A stretch of DNA of 64,000 bases from Mesotaenium endlicherianum (lineage: Eukaryota > Streptophyta > Zygnematophyceae > Zygnematales > Mesotaeniaceae), in contig WELA01012483.1 in the NCBI GenBank assembly GCA_009602735.1, positions 150,325 to 214,324 of the forward strand, given 5' to 3'. Made by a program: the position numbers and the translations under genes. Position 1 is the stretch's first letter; each line of letters opens with the position of its first letter. This document shows positions 11,824 through 22,127 of this stretch, one piece after another. Below the pieces are notes generated by a model that saw nothing but the letters and a program-made list of their open reading frames with translations, did not search any database and was not told the origin of the DNA.

Positions 11824-14170
11824 TGTTTTAAGTATGCCTCCAAGACTACCTCCTAAGAGGGAGGTGGATCACAGGATTGACTTATTACCTGGGAGTCAGC
11901 CACCCTAGCAACGCTCTTATGGCTTGTCTTATGTGGAGAGCGAAGAGTTGAAAACACAGATTGCAGAGCTTGAGGAAAATGGTTACATTTCCCCCAGTAA
12001 ATTCCTTAATGGCGCACCCATCCTCTTTGTTTAGAAAAAGGATGGGAGTATGCGGATGTGTGTTGATTACAGAGCTCTTAAAAGAATTACAGTAAAGCAC
12101 AAGTATGGTCTACCTAGAATCGAGGACTTGCTTGATACCCTGTCTGGTGCTAAAGTGTTCAGTAAGATAGATCTCAAGAGTGGTTATCATCAAATCAGAA
12201 TTGCTAAGGGGGATGAACACAAGACTGCCTTTCGCACACGTTATGGACACTATGAGTTCAACGTGATGCCATTCGGACTGACTAATGCTCCTGCAACCTT
12301 CATGGGTGCTATAGATGACATTTTCAGACCTTACCTGGATAAGTTTGTGCAAGTCTTCCTAGAGGATATTTTAATTTTCTCTAAGGATGAAGCACAGCAT
12401 GCTGAACACTTAAAGACAGTCATGGACACTCTGAGAAGGAACCAGTTGTATGCTAAAATGAGCAAGTGTGATTTCTTCAAAGAAAGTATTGCATTTCTAG
12501 GCCATGTTGTCAGCAAAGAACGCATCAGTGTGGATCCTAAGAAGGTCCAGACCATAAGGGACTGGCCTATACCACAATCCGTCTTCGAAGTTAGATTCTT
12601 CCTTGGGTTGGCTAACTACTATAGGAGATTTATTGTGACTTGTTCGACAAAGGCCAGTAAATTGACTGACCTTACCAAGAAGGACATAGGGTATGTGTGG
12701 GGGGAAGAGCAGCAGGCTGCCTTCCAGACCCTTAAAGATGCTCTTTGTTCTGCCCCAGTGCTAGCCGTGTATGACCCCAGCAAACTAGTGCAGGTCGTTA
12801 CTGATGCTTCTGACTTTGCCATGGGTGCTATTTTGTTGCAGCCTGCTGACAAAACCACAAAAGATGGTAAGGTAAAGCAGGAGTGGCATCCTGTGTTGTA
12901 TGAGTCTATGAAATCTAATCCAGCTGAGATTAATTACTCTGTGCATGATAAAGAGCTGCTAGCAATCATTCATGTGCTCAAACTGTGGAGAGCATACTTA
13001 CATGGTAAAGCTCTTAATTAGCTCTAACTCACTTTCAAGAGAAATCCAAGCTTTCGAGGAGGGAGAATCGCTGGAGCCAGATGCTGGAGCAGTTTCAAGT
13101 CCAGATTGACTACAAACCAGGGAAGTTGAACCCTGCCGATGCACTCTCTAGAAGACCTGACTTGCAAGAAAGGAACTCTAGTCAGCATGCTGTAGATAAT
13201 GTCCTTTGTGCAACTCACTTCACTAAAGGTAAAAAAGTCCTTCCTTGAACAACTATGACTAACGCTCCTCCAACCTTCATGGGTGCTATAAATGACATTT
13301 TCAGACCTTACCTGGATAAGTTTGTGCAAGTCTTCCTAGAGGATATTTTAATTTTCTCTAAGGATGAAGCACAGCATGCTGAACACTTAAAGACAGTCAT
13401 GGACACTCTGAGAAGGAACCAGTTGTATGCTAAAATGAGCAAGTGTGATTTCTTTAAGGAAAGTATTGAATTCTTAGGCCACGTTGTCAATAAAGAGGGC
13501 ATCAGTGTGGACCCTAAGAAAGTCCAGACCATAAGGGACTGGCCAGTACCACAGTTGGTATCTGAAGTTTGATCCTTCCTCGGGTTGGCTAACTACTATA
13601 GAAGATTTATTGAGAACTATTCTACAAAGGCCAGTAAACTGACTGACCTTACTAAGAAAGACATAGGGTATGTGTGGGAAGAGGAGCAGCAGGCTGCCTT
13701 CCAAACCCTTAAAAATGCCCTTTGTTCTGGCCCAGTGCTAGCCGTGTATGACCCTAGCAAACCCGTACAGGTGGTCACTGATGCCTCTGACTTTGCCATG
13801 GGTGCTATTCTGTTGCAGCCTGCTGACAAGACCACAAAGGATGGTAAGGTACGGCAGGAGTGGCACCCTATGTTGTACGAGTCTATGAAATTTAATCCAG
13901 CGGAGATTAATTATTGAGTGCACGATAAAGAGCTGCTAGCTATCATTCATGTACTCAAACAGTGGAGAGCATACTTACATGGTAAAGCTTTTAAGGTGAT
14001 TACATATCATCTAGCTCTGACCCACTTTCAGAAGAAGTCCAAGCTGTCGAGGAGGGAGAACCGCTGGAGCCAGATGCTGGAGCAGTTCCAAGTCCAAATC
14101 GACTACAAACCAGGGAAGTTGAATCNGAGGGAAGTTGAATCCTGCCGATGCACTCTCTATAAGACCTGAC
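11824..14170 (+). pseudogene. B1 RT and RNase H, partly duplicated
   Basis: First unit: RT with [34 protein letters not shown] and the YxDD-position block [13 protein letters not shown] (about 12350), then RNase H ([20 protein letters not shown], about 12795) to about 13200. A second unit starts near 13255 in the RT palm and again runs through RNase H to about 14170. B2 has one unit. The two units differ at scattered positions, so this is not a simple sequence echo. An N lies at 14126, inside the second unit. Confidence 0.85.
14126..14126. other. Ambiguous base N flanked by a short direct repeat
   Basis: The 13 bases GGGAAGTTGAATC occur immediately before the N and again just after it. This pattern is expected when two overlapping contig ends are abutted with a filler N. 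Confidence 0.75.
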
Positions 14171-14174
14171 TTGC

Positions 14175-15760
14175 AAGAAAGGAACTTTGGTCAGCATGCT
14201 GTAGATAAAGTCCTGTGTGCACTCACTTCACAAAAGGTGAAAAAGTCCTTCCTTGAACAATTTAGGAAAGCCTACCTTTCTGACCCAACATTTGACCCAA
14301 CATTTGAGCCCAGCCCCACTACTGGTGTGTGTCGTGCTACTGCACTCGGGTATAAACTTAAGGGAGGGGTCTGGGTGACTGAAACCACTTCAAGCAGGCT
14401 GAAGCTGGTCATTCCTAATAACTTGGAAATAAGGTCCCTTTTATTCAGTCAAGCACATGACAGTTTACTGGGTGGGCATTTGGGGCAGGCCAAAGTTGTT
14501 GGCAAACTGGCCAAACATTATCATTGGGAGGGATTGCCTCGGGAGGTCTTGAAATGTGTTAAGTCCTGTGACCAGTGCCAAAGGAATAAGTCTAGGCACA
14601 CACTACCGGGGGGCCTCTTACAACCGCTGCCCATCCCAGCTGGCCGCTGGGAAACTATATCCATGGACTGGGTGGTAACACTACCAAGAACTGCCAATGG
14701 GCATGATTCGGTATTGGTAGTAGTGGATAAATTGACAAAAATGGTCATCTTCATCCCCACAACTGTCAAAGTAACTGCACTCGAAACAGCGAGAGAGTTC
14801 TACAACCATGTAGTATGCCAACATGGGCTACCCTCTAATATCATCTCAAATAGAGACTCAAAGTTTACCTCTAAGTTTTGGAGAGCTTTAATGGGGTTAA
14901 TGGGAATCAGGCAACTGCTCAGCACAGCAAACCACCCTCAGACTGATGGGCAGACTAAAAGAACTTACCGAGATCTGCAAGAGGGACTGAGAGCCTATAT
15001 TGACCAAAAACAAGATAATTGGGATGACCTGTTACCTCAAATCCAGTTTGCGGTCAACAGTGCGGTGCACGCGTCAACGGGCAAGACTCCTTTTGAACTG
15101 AGCCTGGGTAGAGTCCCTAAATCTCCTTTAGATGTACTAGGGGAGTCTTTAACTCACCCTAAAGGGATTGACAATCCGGTGTCCCTCTAGTTAACACAAG
15201 AGTTTGCTGACACCCTGTCAGAAGTCCAACAGAACCTGCACAAAGCTCAGGCAAACCAACAAAAATACGCTAATCAGCACCGTTGTGAACTGATATTTAC
15301 TAAGGGCGATTTGGTCAAACTGCATTCTCAGCACCTGTACCTACCTGGTGTGGTCAAGAAAAAGCTTGGTCCTGTCTGGGTCAGTCCATATTCGGTGGTG
15401 CGCCGTGTCGGTCAAAATCCTTACAAACTGAACATGTTAGCAGAATATAAGGGCCACCCGGTCTTTAATGTCTCATTCCTGGAACCATACATCAAAGGTG
15501 ACACACTGTTCACAGGTCGGTTACCTGTCCAACCGGGACCGGTCCCCGCTGTCCGGGATGGTGACCCTGAGGAATATGAGGTCAAGGAGATTTTAGACGC
15601 TCGCTCTGTTCGTCGCTCATCTAAATATGTCATGAAGTACCTGGTTAGATGGAAGGGTTACGATGCGTCTGGAGACACTTGGGAATTTATAGACCTGCTG
15701 ACCAATGCCAAAGGGGCGTTGAAACGGTTCCACCTTCGGGCGGCTGGCACCCCTCTCTAA
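14175..15760 (+). pseudogene. B1 integrase and chromodomain
   Basis: HHCC zinc segment (HDSLLGGHLGQAK, then CVKSCDQCQRNKSRH) at about 14455-14600. The catalytic core has SMDWVVTLPRTANGHD and a later ANHPQTDGQT block near 14930. A GPY/F module (LGPVWVSPYSVVRRVGQNPY) lies near 15365-15425 and a chromodomain (EYEVKEILDARSVRR, then VRWKGYDASGDTWE) near 15570-15690. The reading ends at about 15760. Broken. Confidence 0.88.
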
Positions 15761-15810
15761 CTGTCAATTCAGTAGACATGGACAGGTGACAGGAGGTCCT
15801 GTCTCCATAT

Positions 15811-16098
15811 AAGTCGGAGGGGAATGTGACAGTTAGTGATAGATAGTGACAGTTGTGACAGGCAGCCCACCTTAAAATTAAGTTGGAGGGAGTGTGTTCC
15901 GTTTCGGGATCAGCCAGGCAAATTTTATAACCACACTACCCAGTCAACCTGCGCTCATACTCACTTTTTCTCTCTAACTCAATTCTCTCTTATACTTACT
16001 CACACAAGGTACTACACACTAAGGACTCTCCCTATCACGTCCTTCTTAACCACGGGCACTCAATAGCGGCAAAGTATCATGACTCCATCGACTGCATT
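15811..16098 (+). other. LTR-like spacer between pol and ORF3 in B1
   Basis: About 290 bases that begin with a polypurine block (AAGTCGGAGGGGAA) followed by TGTGACAGTTAG, then a second block AAGTTGGAGGGAG at 15880, a TTTATAACC box near 15923, and a C/T-rich stretch (about 15960-16010). The block AAGTTGGAGGG recurs as the true polypurine tract before the 3' LTR. The layout looks like the start of a former LTR retained inside the element and could serve as a promoter for ORF3 (inference). The same spacer is present in B2. Confidence 0.45.
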
Positions 16099-16104
16099 AT
16101 GTTT

Positions 16105-17769
16105 ATGATTGAGCAGGATGACCCAAAAAGTCGGAACTTAAGAGGAAGAGAAGAGCGGAAGAGGCACATGCAGAATACTTGCAATTCCGTGGCGACATCA
16201 AATCTTCCTCCATCTCCGCTTGGGAATCACAACGACTCCAACAACAGCGGGAGGTACAAAAGAAGAAGGAGGAGGAGGAGCACGCCAGGTTGAGGCAGGA
16301 AGAACTTGACAGAAAAGCTGCAGAGGCGGCCAAGAAGGCGGAAGAGGAGAGGCAAGCCGAGGAGAGGCGGAAGCAGCAGGCTGAAGAAGAAGAACGGAGG
16401 AGAATCAGCAGCTACTGTTACACAGTACTGGGCAAGGGTTGTGATCTACTAGAGGAGGCCTTCAAGTATGCCCAGAGAAGTCGCAGTGAGGCACAGCAGG
16501 ACATCCTGCAGAGGGAAGGGGAAACACTTTGACAAGTATATCGAGGTCAGCACAGGGCTGCTTCTCTACCACGATTATGCCAGGATGGTAGGGTATATAG
16601 TCAGTGAGGCCAAGGCAATGGCCCAAATGAATGAGACAGGAGCTGTATCGATCCCAGGTATCTGAAGAAAGGATAGGGTTATCAGGAAGATCTCCATGGA
16701 CGCGGACAGCTTTAAGGACTCTACACCCCATAACCGGTTCAAGGCCATGTATAATGAGGTGGAGAGGAGAAACTGGGTGTTCTTGGCCAGGGTAACGAGT
16801 GAGCTGGACTTCGCAGGGCACTGGTACCCGTGCACCCTAAAAAGGACCGACCCTGCCTTTTTCCAGAAGCCCACCGATTGGCGGTGGATGACCACCAACA
16901 TGAGGGACCAGCAGAATGACAAGGCGAAGGATGAGGATTTCCTAACAGACCTACAAGGAAACATCCTGTTGCCTCCTCATATTGCAGCTTGGAACCCAAG
17001 ACTGGATGGAGTAAGAGATTGCATGAACCAAGAAATGCAAGAGGACAAGAGCAGAGCCCGCGAATCATTCTCTAAAGGGAAGCATGCTTATGCTAAATGG
17101 GCAAGCAAGCAGGGAGAAAAGGACCTATATGCGGTCCGAACTCAACAGCCTCCACCAGCACCCAAAAGGGGAAGGTCAGTGGGGTATTCTTTTTCTCGGG
17201 AAGAGCTAGAGCAGCTGATAGAAGAGACCCGAGCGATCTCAGATAAACCAGGGCAAGGAGAGGAGGAGGGGTCAGAGGAAGAAGAAGAGGAAGGCGAGGA
17301 GGAGGACACTAGCCCCGCTGTGATCCTGACACCTGCCACATCCCCTGTAAGGGAGAAGACTGGGATGGCCTTGCAACAGCTCGCTGAAGAAGAGGACATC
17401 ACTTGGCTGGGAACTGCCAGAGGACAGAGCCCATCTGCAGGCACGGAGACCCAGTCAGGCAGGGCAGACAGGAGGGCTGCTCAGGAGATAGCCAGAGGCC
17501 TACCAGCATCTCCCTTGCAGAGAGGGCATGTGCCCTTGGCTCATGTCATGCAACATCCTTCTGGGATGCCGGTATATGTACCTGTCAGTTTGAGGGCTGC
17601 CCAGGAGAAGGCTGCCTCCCTTCAGTTTCAGATTGTGCAGGAGGAAACAACCCAGTTACTGCGTTCTCCGCGGGGCCCCTACGCGGATTCCCCAGGCTTC
17701 AGGAGACCCCAAGACAGGAGGAGGTCTGGCTCCCCTGAGTATAGGGCCTCAGGGACATCTCCCTCCTAA
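16105..17769 (+). pseudogene. B1 ORF3, extra protein after the chromodomain
   Basis: Reading of about 550 residues lying between pol and the 3' LTR, same strand. The N-terminal part is a charged Lys/Glu/Ala/Gln-rich probable coiled coil (about 16240-16400). The middle has a conserved aromatic segment (FAGHWYPCTLKRTDPAFF, then DWRWMT). A basic stretch (PKRGRSVGYSF) and a long acidic tract (about 17255-17310) follow, and the tail has GHVPLAHVMQHPSGMPVYVP. No signal peptide or membrane span was seen, so it does not look like an envelope. No known family recognised. Present in B2 and, diverged, in the minus-strand copy at 43086. Broken (about one or two breaks). Confidence 0.7.
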
Positions 17770-17818
17770 TGGCAGTAGGCCGGGGACAAAAGGGACAGCA
17801 CGCTGTTACTAGTGTTAG

Positions 17819-17837
17819 TGTTGTCGAGGCGACAACA
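17819..17837 (+). promoter_or_regulatory. Conserved hairpin before the B1 polypurine tract
   Basis: Perfect inverted repeat TGTTGTCG-AGG-CGACAACA, then after a few bases the polypurine tract AAGTTGGAGGGAT and the 3' LTR. The same hairpin occurs at 36932 and at 42990, so it is a family feature. It could act in the RNA; the function is not known. Confidence 0.65.
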
Positions 17838-17854
17838 TGTTAAGTTGGAGGGAT

Positions 17855-18550
17855 TGTAATGAATCAGAATATTGGTTGATATAATATTTATTTAAATATT
17901 ATAGTTAAATAAGTTCAGCCTGCTGAACTTTAGTTAGTACTGAGTCTGCTAGACTTCATTAAATAATCAGTTTAATGACTTAGCCGAGGGCAGCAGGCTG
18001 AAGTCAACTTTGGTCAGCTTGTTGATACATTCTTTGACAGCCAGCTAACTTCCGTACTCGGTAGCAGCAAACTGCCTAGATATGCATCTAAATGTGGTGT
18101 GCTAGATGAATGGCCACTTGACATCCCTAGGATGGATGGCGGTGGATATGGTTAACCGAGGTCCTACCAACGTGGTTAATTCCCGAGTAGGTGGTGCCAT
18201 CGCACTGGCCGTTGAACAGTAAACTCATTCCATGTACATATGCTAGGTATTGCCCTCGAGTTCGACATTCGGAAACGAGGCCAACTCTCTTGTACTGCTT
18301 ACTAAGAGGGATCTGAATCCAAGGCGAGAAGCCATTGATATGCACTGTCTCCTTGCCTTGCTTATGTGTGAATTTACTGATTGCATTATTGATGCTAGTT
18401 TACTTCCATTTGACTTACGAGTATTGTCCACTGGTAGTGTGTTGTCTTTTGCTGTTTAATCAATTAACAGAAAATTCCATAAAGATTACTTGCTGATATA
18501 AAGATCTTCATTAGTTAATAATTGCCTTTTTAGTAAGTCGATTCATTTCA
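17855..18550 (+). repeat. B1 3' LTR
   Basis: 696 bases from TGTAATGAATC to ATTCATTTCA. It differs from the 5' LTR at roughly 7-8 percent of sites by eye, including a short gap. Confidence 0.93.
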
Positions 18551-19085
18551 GGATCAATGAGGATCTGGTTTAACCCCTGACGCAAGTCGAACACACTGAA
18601 GACACTGGCGTCCTTAAGGACATCAAAGATATCCTCAGGCACGGGCATAGGGTAGCAATCTAATTTCGTAACAACGTTAAGTCCCCGGTAATCTCCACAC
18701 ATACGTTTTTTCGTATAATTACCTATCGCGTCCTTCTTATGAGGCATAACAGTGGGAGGTGCAAAATCTGACATTGACTCCTCAATCATATCAGCCTTTA
18801 ACAACTCTGTGACTTTTCCCCGCATAATCTCATGTTCAACCTTAGCGTGACAATAATCCCTTTGAAATACCGGTTGTGTGGTAGTAAGATCGATGGTGAA
18901 TTGAGAGACTGTACACCGTCCTAGATCCATGACTGACCGTGCAAAACAAGCCTCATTTTGTTCCCGCATTTGAGTGAACTGTAGGGTTTCCTCCTTAGTT
19001 AATCGTGTGCCCAGGTCCCACCCGTCCTTAAGTTTGGATGCAGACGTATCGGGAGGTGGACCTAAGGGGCTGGAACTGCTATGCA
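18551..19085 (-). pseudogene. Element D: first half of RT
   Basis: Minus-strand reading with RT finger and palm sequence: ITELLKADMIEES-like segment (VTELLKADMIEESMS), CGDYRGLNVVTKLDCYPMP, VFSVFDLRQGLNQILI. It stops at the B1 insertion boundary, and the next part of the same domain is at 7976 downward, which shows that B1 entered D here. Confidence 0.85.
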
Positions 19086-19169
19086 GGCATTAACAATTCC
19101 GGCAAAATCCCCCCCCCCCAGCCGAAAGCATGCAAGTGGTAGACTGGAGTGTGGAGGGAAGGGTCAGGA

Positions 19170-19667
19170 AGCCGTGCGTTGAGAACAGGGAGGATAGAGA
19201 AAAACCAGGTGAGAGCCTAAATGTCCATAACTCGACCGAGGAGTTGACAGCGCTGGGAGGTGGATAAGGCAGGAGAGGCAGTGGCGTGGGGAATAAAATC
19301 GAGAATGAGCTCGCGTTCGGACGCGGAGGGTTCCACATACTGGTGAGTGTGAGAATCGAATAACATGCCAGGCCCATAGTTACGGAATGCAAGAGAGTGG
19401 GAACGGCTGACCAGAGTGGGGAATGCGGTCCAAGGGTGACCAGGGAATTTGACTTGACAGAAAAAAGCGTGGTCAGGACGACTGACTTCCATGGGGCAAC
19501 GGTGCGAGGCCAAGATGGAGGTGACGGTGATGCGAGGGGGATGCGAGTGTATGTGGTGAAGAATAGGCTGAAGGGTAGTGTGAGGGACAAGGTTTTGCCA
19601 GAACACACGCGAACGGTGAATGTAGGACCCCACGGCTGCGGCGTAGAGAGTACCGCCGGACCCCAGA
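19170..19667 (-). pseudogene. Element D: DNA methyltransferase domain, C-terminal part
   Basis: Minus-strand reading includes GSYIHRSRVFWQNLVP, resembling the HRxRxFWxNL segment of DNMT3/DRM-type cytosine-5 methyltransferases. It also has ASERELILDFIPH, like the segment before motif X (ERxxxLGFP), and TSQRCQLLGRVMDI, like the QRxxLLGxxW motif X region. The order matches motifs VIII to X and lies just upstream of RT. The rest of the domain is at 20874-21360, across a solo-LTR-like insertion. In living elements such a domain would methylate cytosines in DNA; here it is a fossil. Confidence 0.65.
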
Positions 19668-20873
19668 TGAAATGAATCACTTCATTATTTATTTTATTGA
19701 TTGCATATATAAATACAACCCAAAATAAGTATTATGTCAATATATTCACACGTGCGAGTTCATCTAAATGAATGTATGACGATATATTGCGAGTTTACTT
19801 ACTTTATCAAAAAGGGTCAGCAGGATGAGTTCTGTATCATAGTGTAGTTTGCTGAGATTTATATACCAGTTATATATAGGACATAACATCAGTAGGTTGA
19901 TATATAGTAAGCTCGTATGATAATAGTTAGTCTACTTGGACTCAGTATGCTGAGGATAGACATATTTATTTAGATAATTATTTGTAGATTGGCACAGGTG
20001 ACCGGAGTATACTGAAGTTCGGGAGTTCGACTGAGATTCGATAAACCAATGTCCTACCAGTGTGGTTAGCTTCTGGGTAGGTGGAGCCGTCGTCAGTTAA
20101 CTCAACAGTTAGGACTTTAGTCAACCGACCAATTAATATGGTGGTTATATCTAGATCCGTGGGTCCCAACTTAACGGGTTTCTCATGAAACGGCGCACCT
20201 TGCGCCGTGGTCAATCAGGTGGTCACTTGATACATAGCAAGCTGGGATCTCGTGGTCCCTGATTCTGGACAGTATGCTTTACAGTCGGAGTTCTACTTGC
20301 AAGTCATGTGTGCACTTTTGTGTTCGTTCTAATGACCAGCCTTCACGAAAATTGACATGGCTGCTTCATCTGCGATTCAAATGGAGCAAAGTAGAAGTTT
20401 TTGAGAAGGTCTCGTCGCGACGCATTCGTTGTCGTTAAGTTTGCTCAATTTGAGTAATATTGACATAGTTATGTCCTCTGACATTTCGGGGTCACACTGC
20501 GAACAGATTCAATGGTTATGCGTTTTAGTCAGTGGGATGTGTTTTAGCTACTTTATGGTCATCTGAATGAGAGCGCCTTTGCTATTCAGTCCCCTGATGT
20601 TGTGTATGTGCTTATACAGGCTTGTATGCCTGGTAGGCAAGAGGCCATGAGTTTCCGAAGGAGGAGCTCTAGTTCTCAAGCTCGCCTCTTTCTTGTGCCT
20701 TGTATTAGTGTGCAACTATGGCACACTACGGTAAGTGAGTCAAGGGTTATAGATGAGTAAACGGAATTCATTGTAAGGGCGAAGATCGCTCCCTGATTTC
20801 TCACGCTTCCACATCTCTGATCTTATATATTTAAATAAAATATATCAATCTTGAACAAATAAGATTCATTTCT
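19668..20873 (+). repeat. Probable solo LTR, distant relative of family B
   Basis: Begins TGAAATGAATC, ends near GATTCATTTC, about 1.2 kb. An internal block (ATGTCCTACCAGTGTGGTTAG, then GGGTAGGTGGAGCC, about 20050-20090) matches the family B LTR in the same orientation. It holds no gene. It lies exactly where the methyltransferase domain of D is interrupted. The flanking five bases (CCAGA and TTAGA) agree at three positions, so the target duplication is weak and the insertion old. Confidence 0.6.
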
Positions 20874-21360
20874 TTAGAATGGATGTGATGGTGAGGAAGT
20901 CAGCCCGGATGTGAGCACGATCATCATCCGCGGAGTTCACATTTTTGAGTAAGTATGTAGGTGGCGAGGATTGAGAAGTTTGAAGGAGGCCTAAGACTCG
21001 AATCAGCTCAAAGAATGATTGAGAACGCATATCAGTCAGCCCTCCCCCACGCCCAGTCCGAGAATGCCCCTGACACTCCCAACCGCCGACGACGAGATGA
21101 ACTGGACCGATAGCAAGCAAGTGATCTTGGTGGAGGAGACGAATATCCTGAGGCAATGCGGAATAGGCGGTGTGATAGGCGGACGTAGGGAGTAAAGTGG
21201 GAAAGGCGAGGTGTAAAGCAGCCAAGTGTGTTTGACTCGCCAGCTGGGCAACGGGATCCACATCACAGTATTAGTAGTGGGCAATAGGGTGGCCACTCTG
21301 CAGGAGACCCGCGACGGCAGAAGACACCCCGGCAAACAAGTCCAGCACGGTAATCCCCGC
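20874..21360 (-). pseudogene. Element D: DNA methyltransferase domain, N-terminal part
   Basis: Minus-strand reading has a cofactor-binding motif I (VLDLFAGVSSAVAGLLQSGH, about 21352-21293) and an acidic residue block (DVDPVAQLA). It also has the catalytic-loop motif IV region with its cysteine (GPVHLVVGGWECQGHS, about 21111-21064), DMRSQSFFELIRVLGLLQ, and YLLKNV in the place of motif VI (ENV). These are the hallmark blocks of C5 cytosine methyltransferases in correct order. It follows the protease and precedes RT. The family assignment is by reading; an HMM test would settle it. Confidence 0.75.
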
Positions 21361-21739
21361 GGGGGGAGGCAGCCAAGGAATGGGGCGACGTGTTAACGAC
21401 TGGGAGGGAGACCACGGGAGGAGAGGGATAGTGTAAGGTTGTGTGGATCTGCTGAAGGGTGGCAGGAGGGATAGGGTAGGAGGGCAACGGTGAAGGAAGG
21501 TCAGGTTGAGCTGAACAGACAGGGAGGGAGTCAGGTTCAAAGTCATGGAGAAGGAGGTATGTAGAATCAGTGAGATCACTGGGACTAACATCGTGGAAAG
21601 TGACTGTGAAGGCCGCGGCCACGGGGCACGCGAGAGTAGAAGAGGTATGTGTAAGAAGGAGAGGAAAGTAACCCAGATGGTGGCCCAGAGACTCGAAGTC
21701 AACCCGATACGTAGCGATCCCTTGCCATAAGTCAATGGT

Positions 21740-22079
21740 GAGCCCGATGAGGAAGTTAAATTCCTGACCGAGAAGGATATCATAAGCGGTGGATTCGGTG
21801 ACCATGCATTGGGCGTAAAAGGGTGACAGCGGCGGGAGTGTGGGCATTGAGGGTGATAGGGATGCGGCGACGGGTTTGATATGCAATATGGTTTAAAGAG
21901 GACATGGCGGTAGAGACGGGGTTTGGCTCGAGATCGGCTGCGGTGATGTTAAGGTGTCGACACATGACTGCACCCAAGAGGACCGGCTGAGCACCCGTAT
22001 CAAGAATGACCACACGAGGAACTAGACCGGCAATAAGGAGACAAGCATGTTGTTTGTTGAGCATGACATTACGAGGCAA
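21740..22079 (-). pseudogene. Element D: aspartic protease
   Basis: Minus-strand reading with the active-site block VVILDTGAQPVLLG (about 22018-21977) and, near 21786, STAYDILLGQEFNFLIGL, the usual second retropepsin block (ILG). It would process the polyprotein in a living element. It sits between the proline-rich segment and the methyltransferase domain. Broken. Confidence 0.75.
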
Positions 22080-22127
22080 TGCACGCTGCCGTTCGAGAGG
22101 GGTGAGGAAGGAGGGAGAGGGACCTTA

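Larger units (their letters stand above)
7977..18550 (+). mobile_element. Family B Ty3/gypsy chromovirus with an extra ORF, copy B1
   Basis: LTRs at 7977-8680 and 17855-18550 flank gag, protease, RT, RNase H, integrase, chromodomain and a third ORF placed before the 3' LTR. It sits inside the RT region of minus-strand element D. The flanking five bases are GAATC and GGATC, a target duplication with one mismatch. It is about 1.7 kb longer than copy B2, which is accounted for by two internal tandem duplications (protease region; RT-RNase H region). The LTRs differ by about 7-8 percent by eye. Broken, with at least ten breaks. Confidence 0.93.

Noticed and set aside
15760-17855. Envelope gene in family B
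   Set aside because: ORF3 shows no signal peptide, transmembrane span or cleavage-like region.
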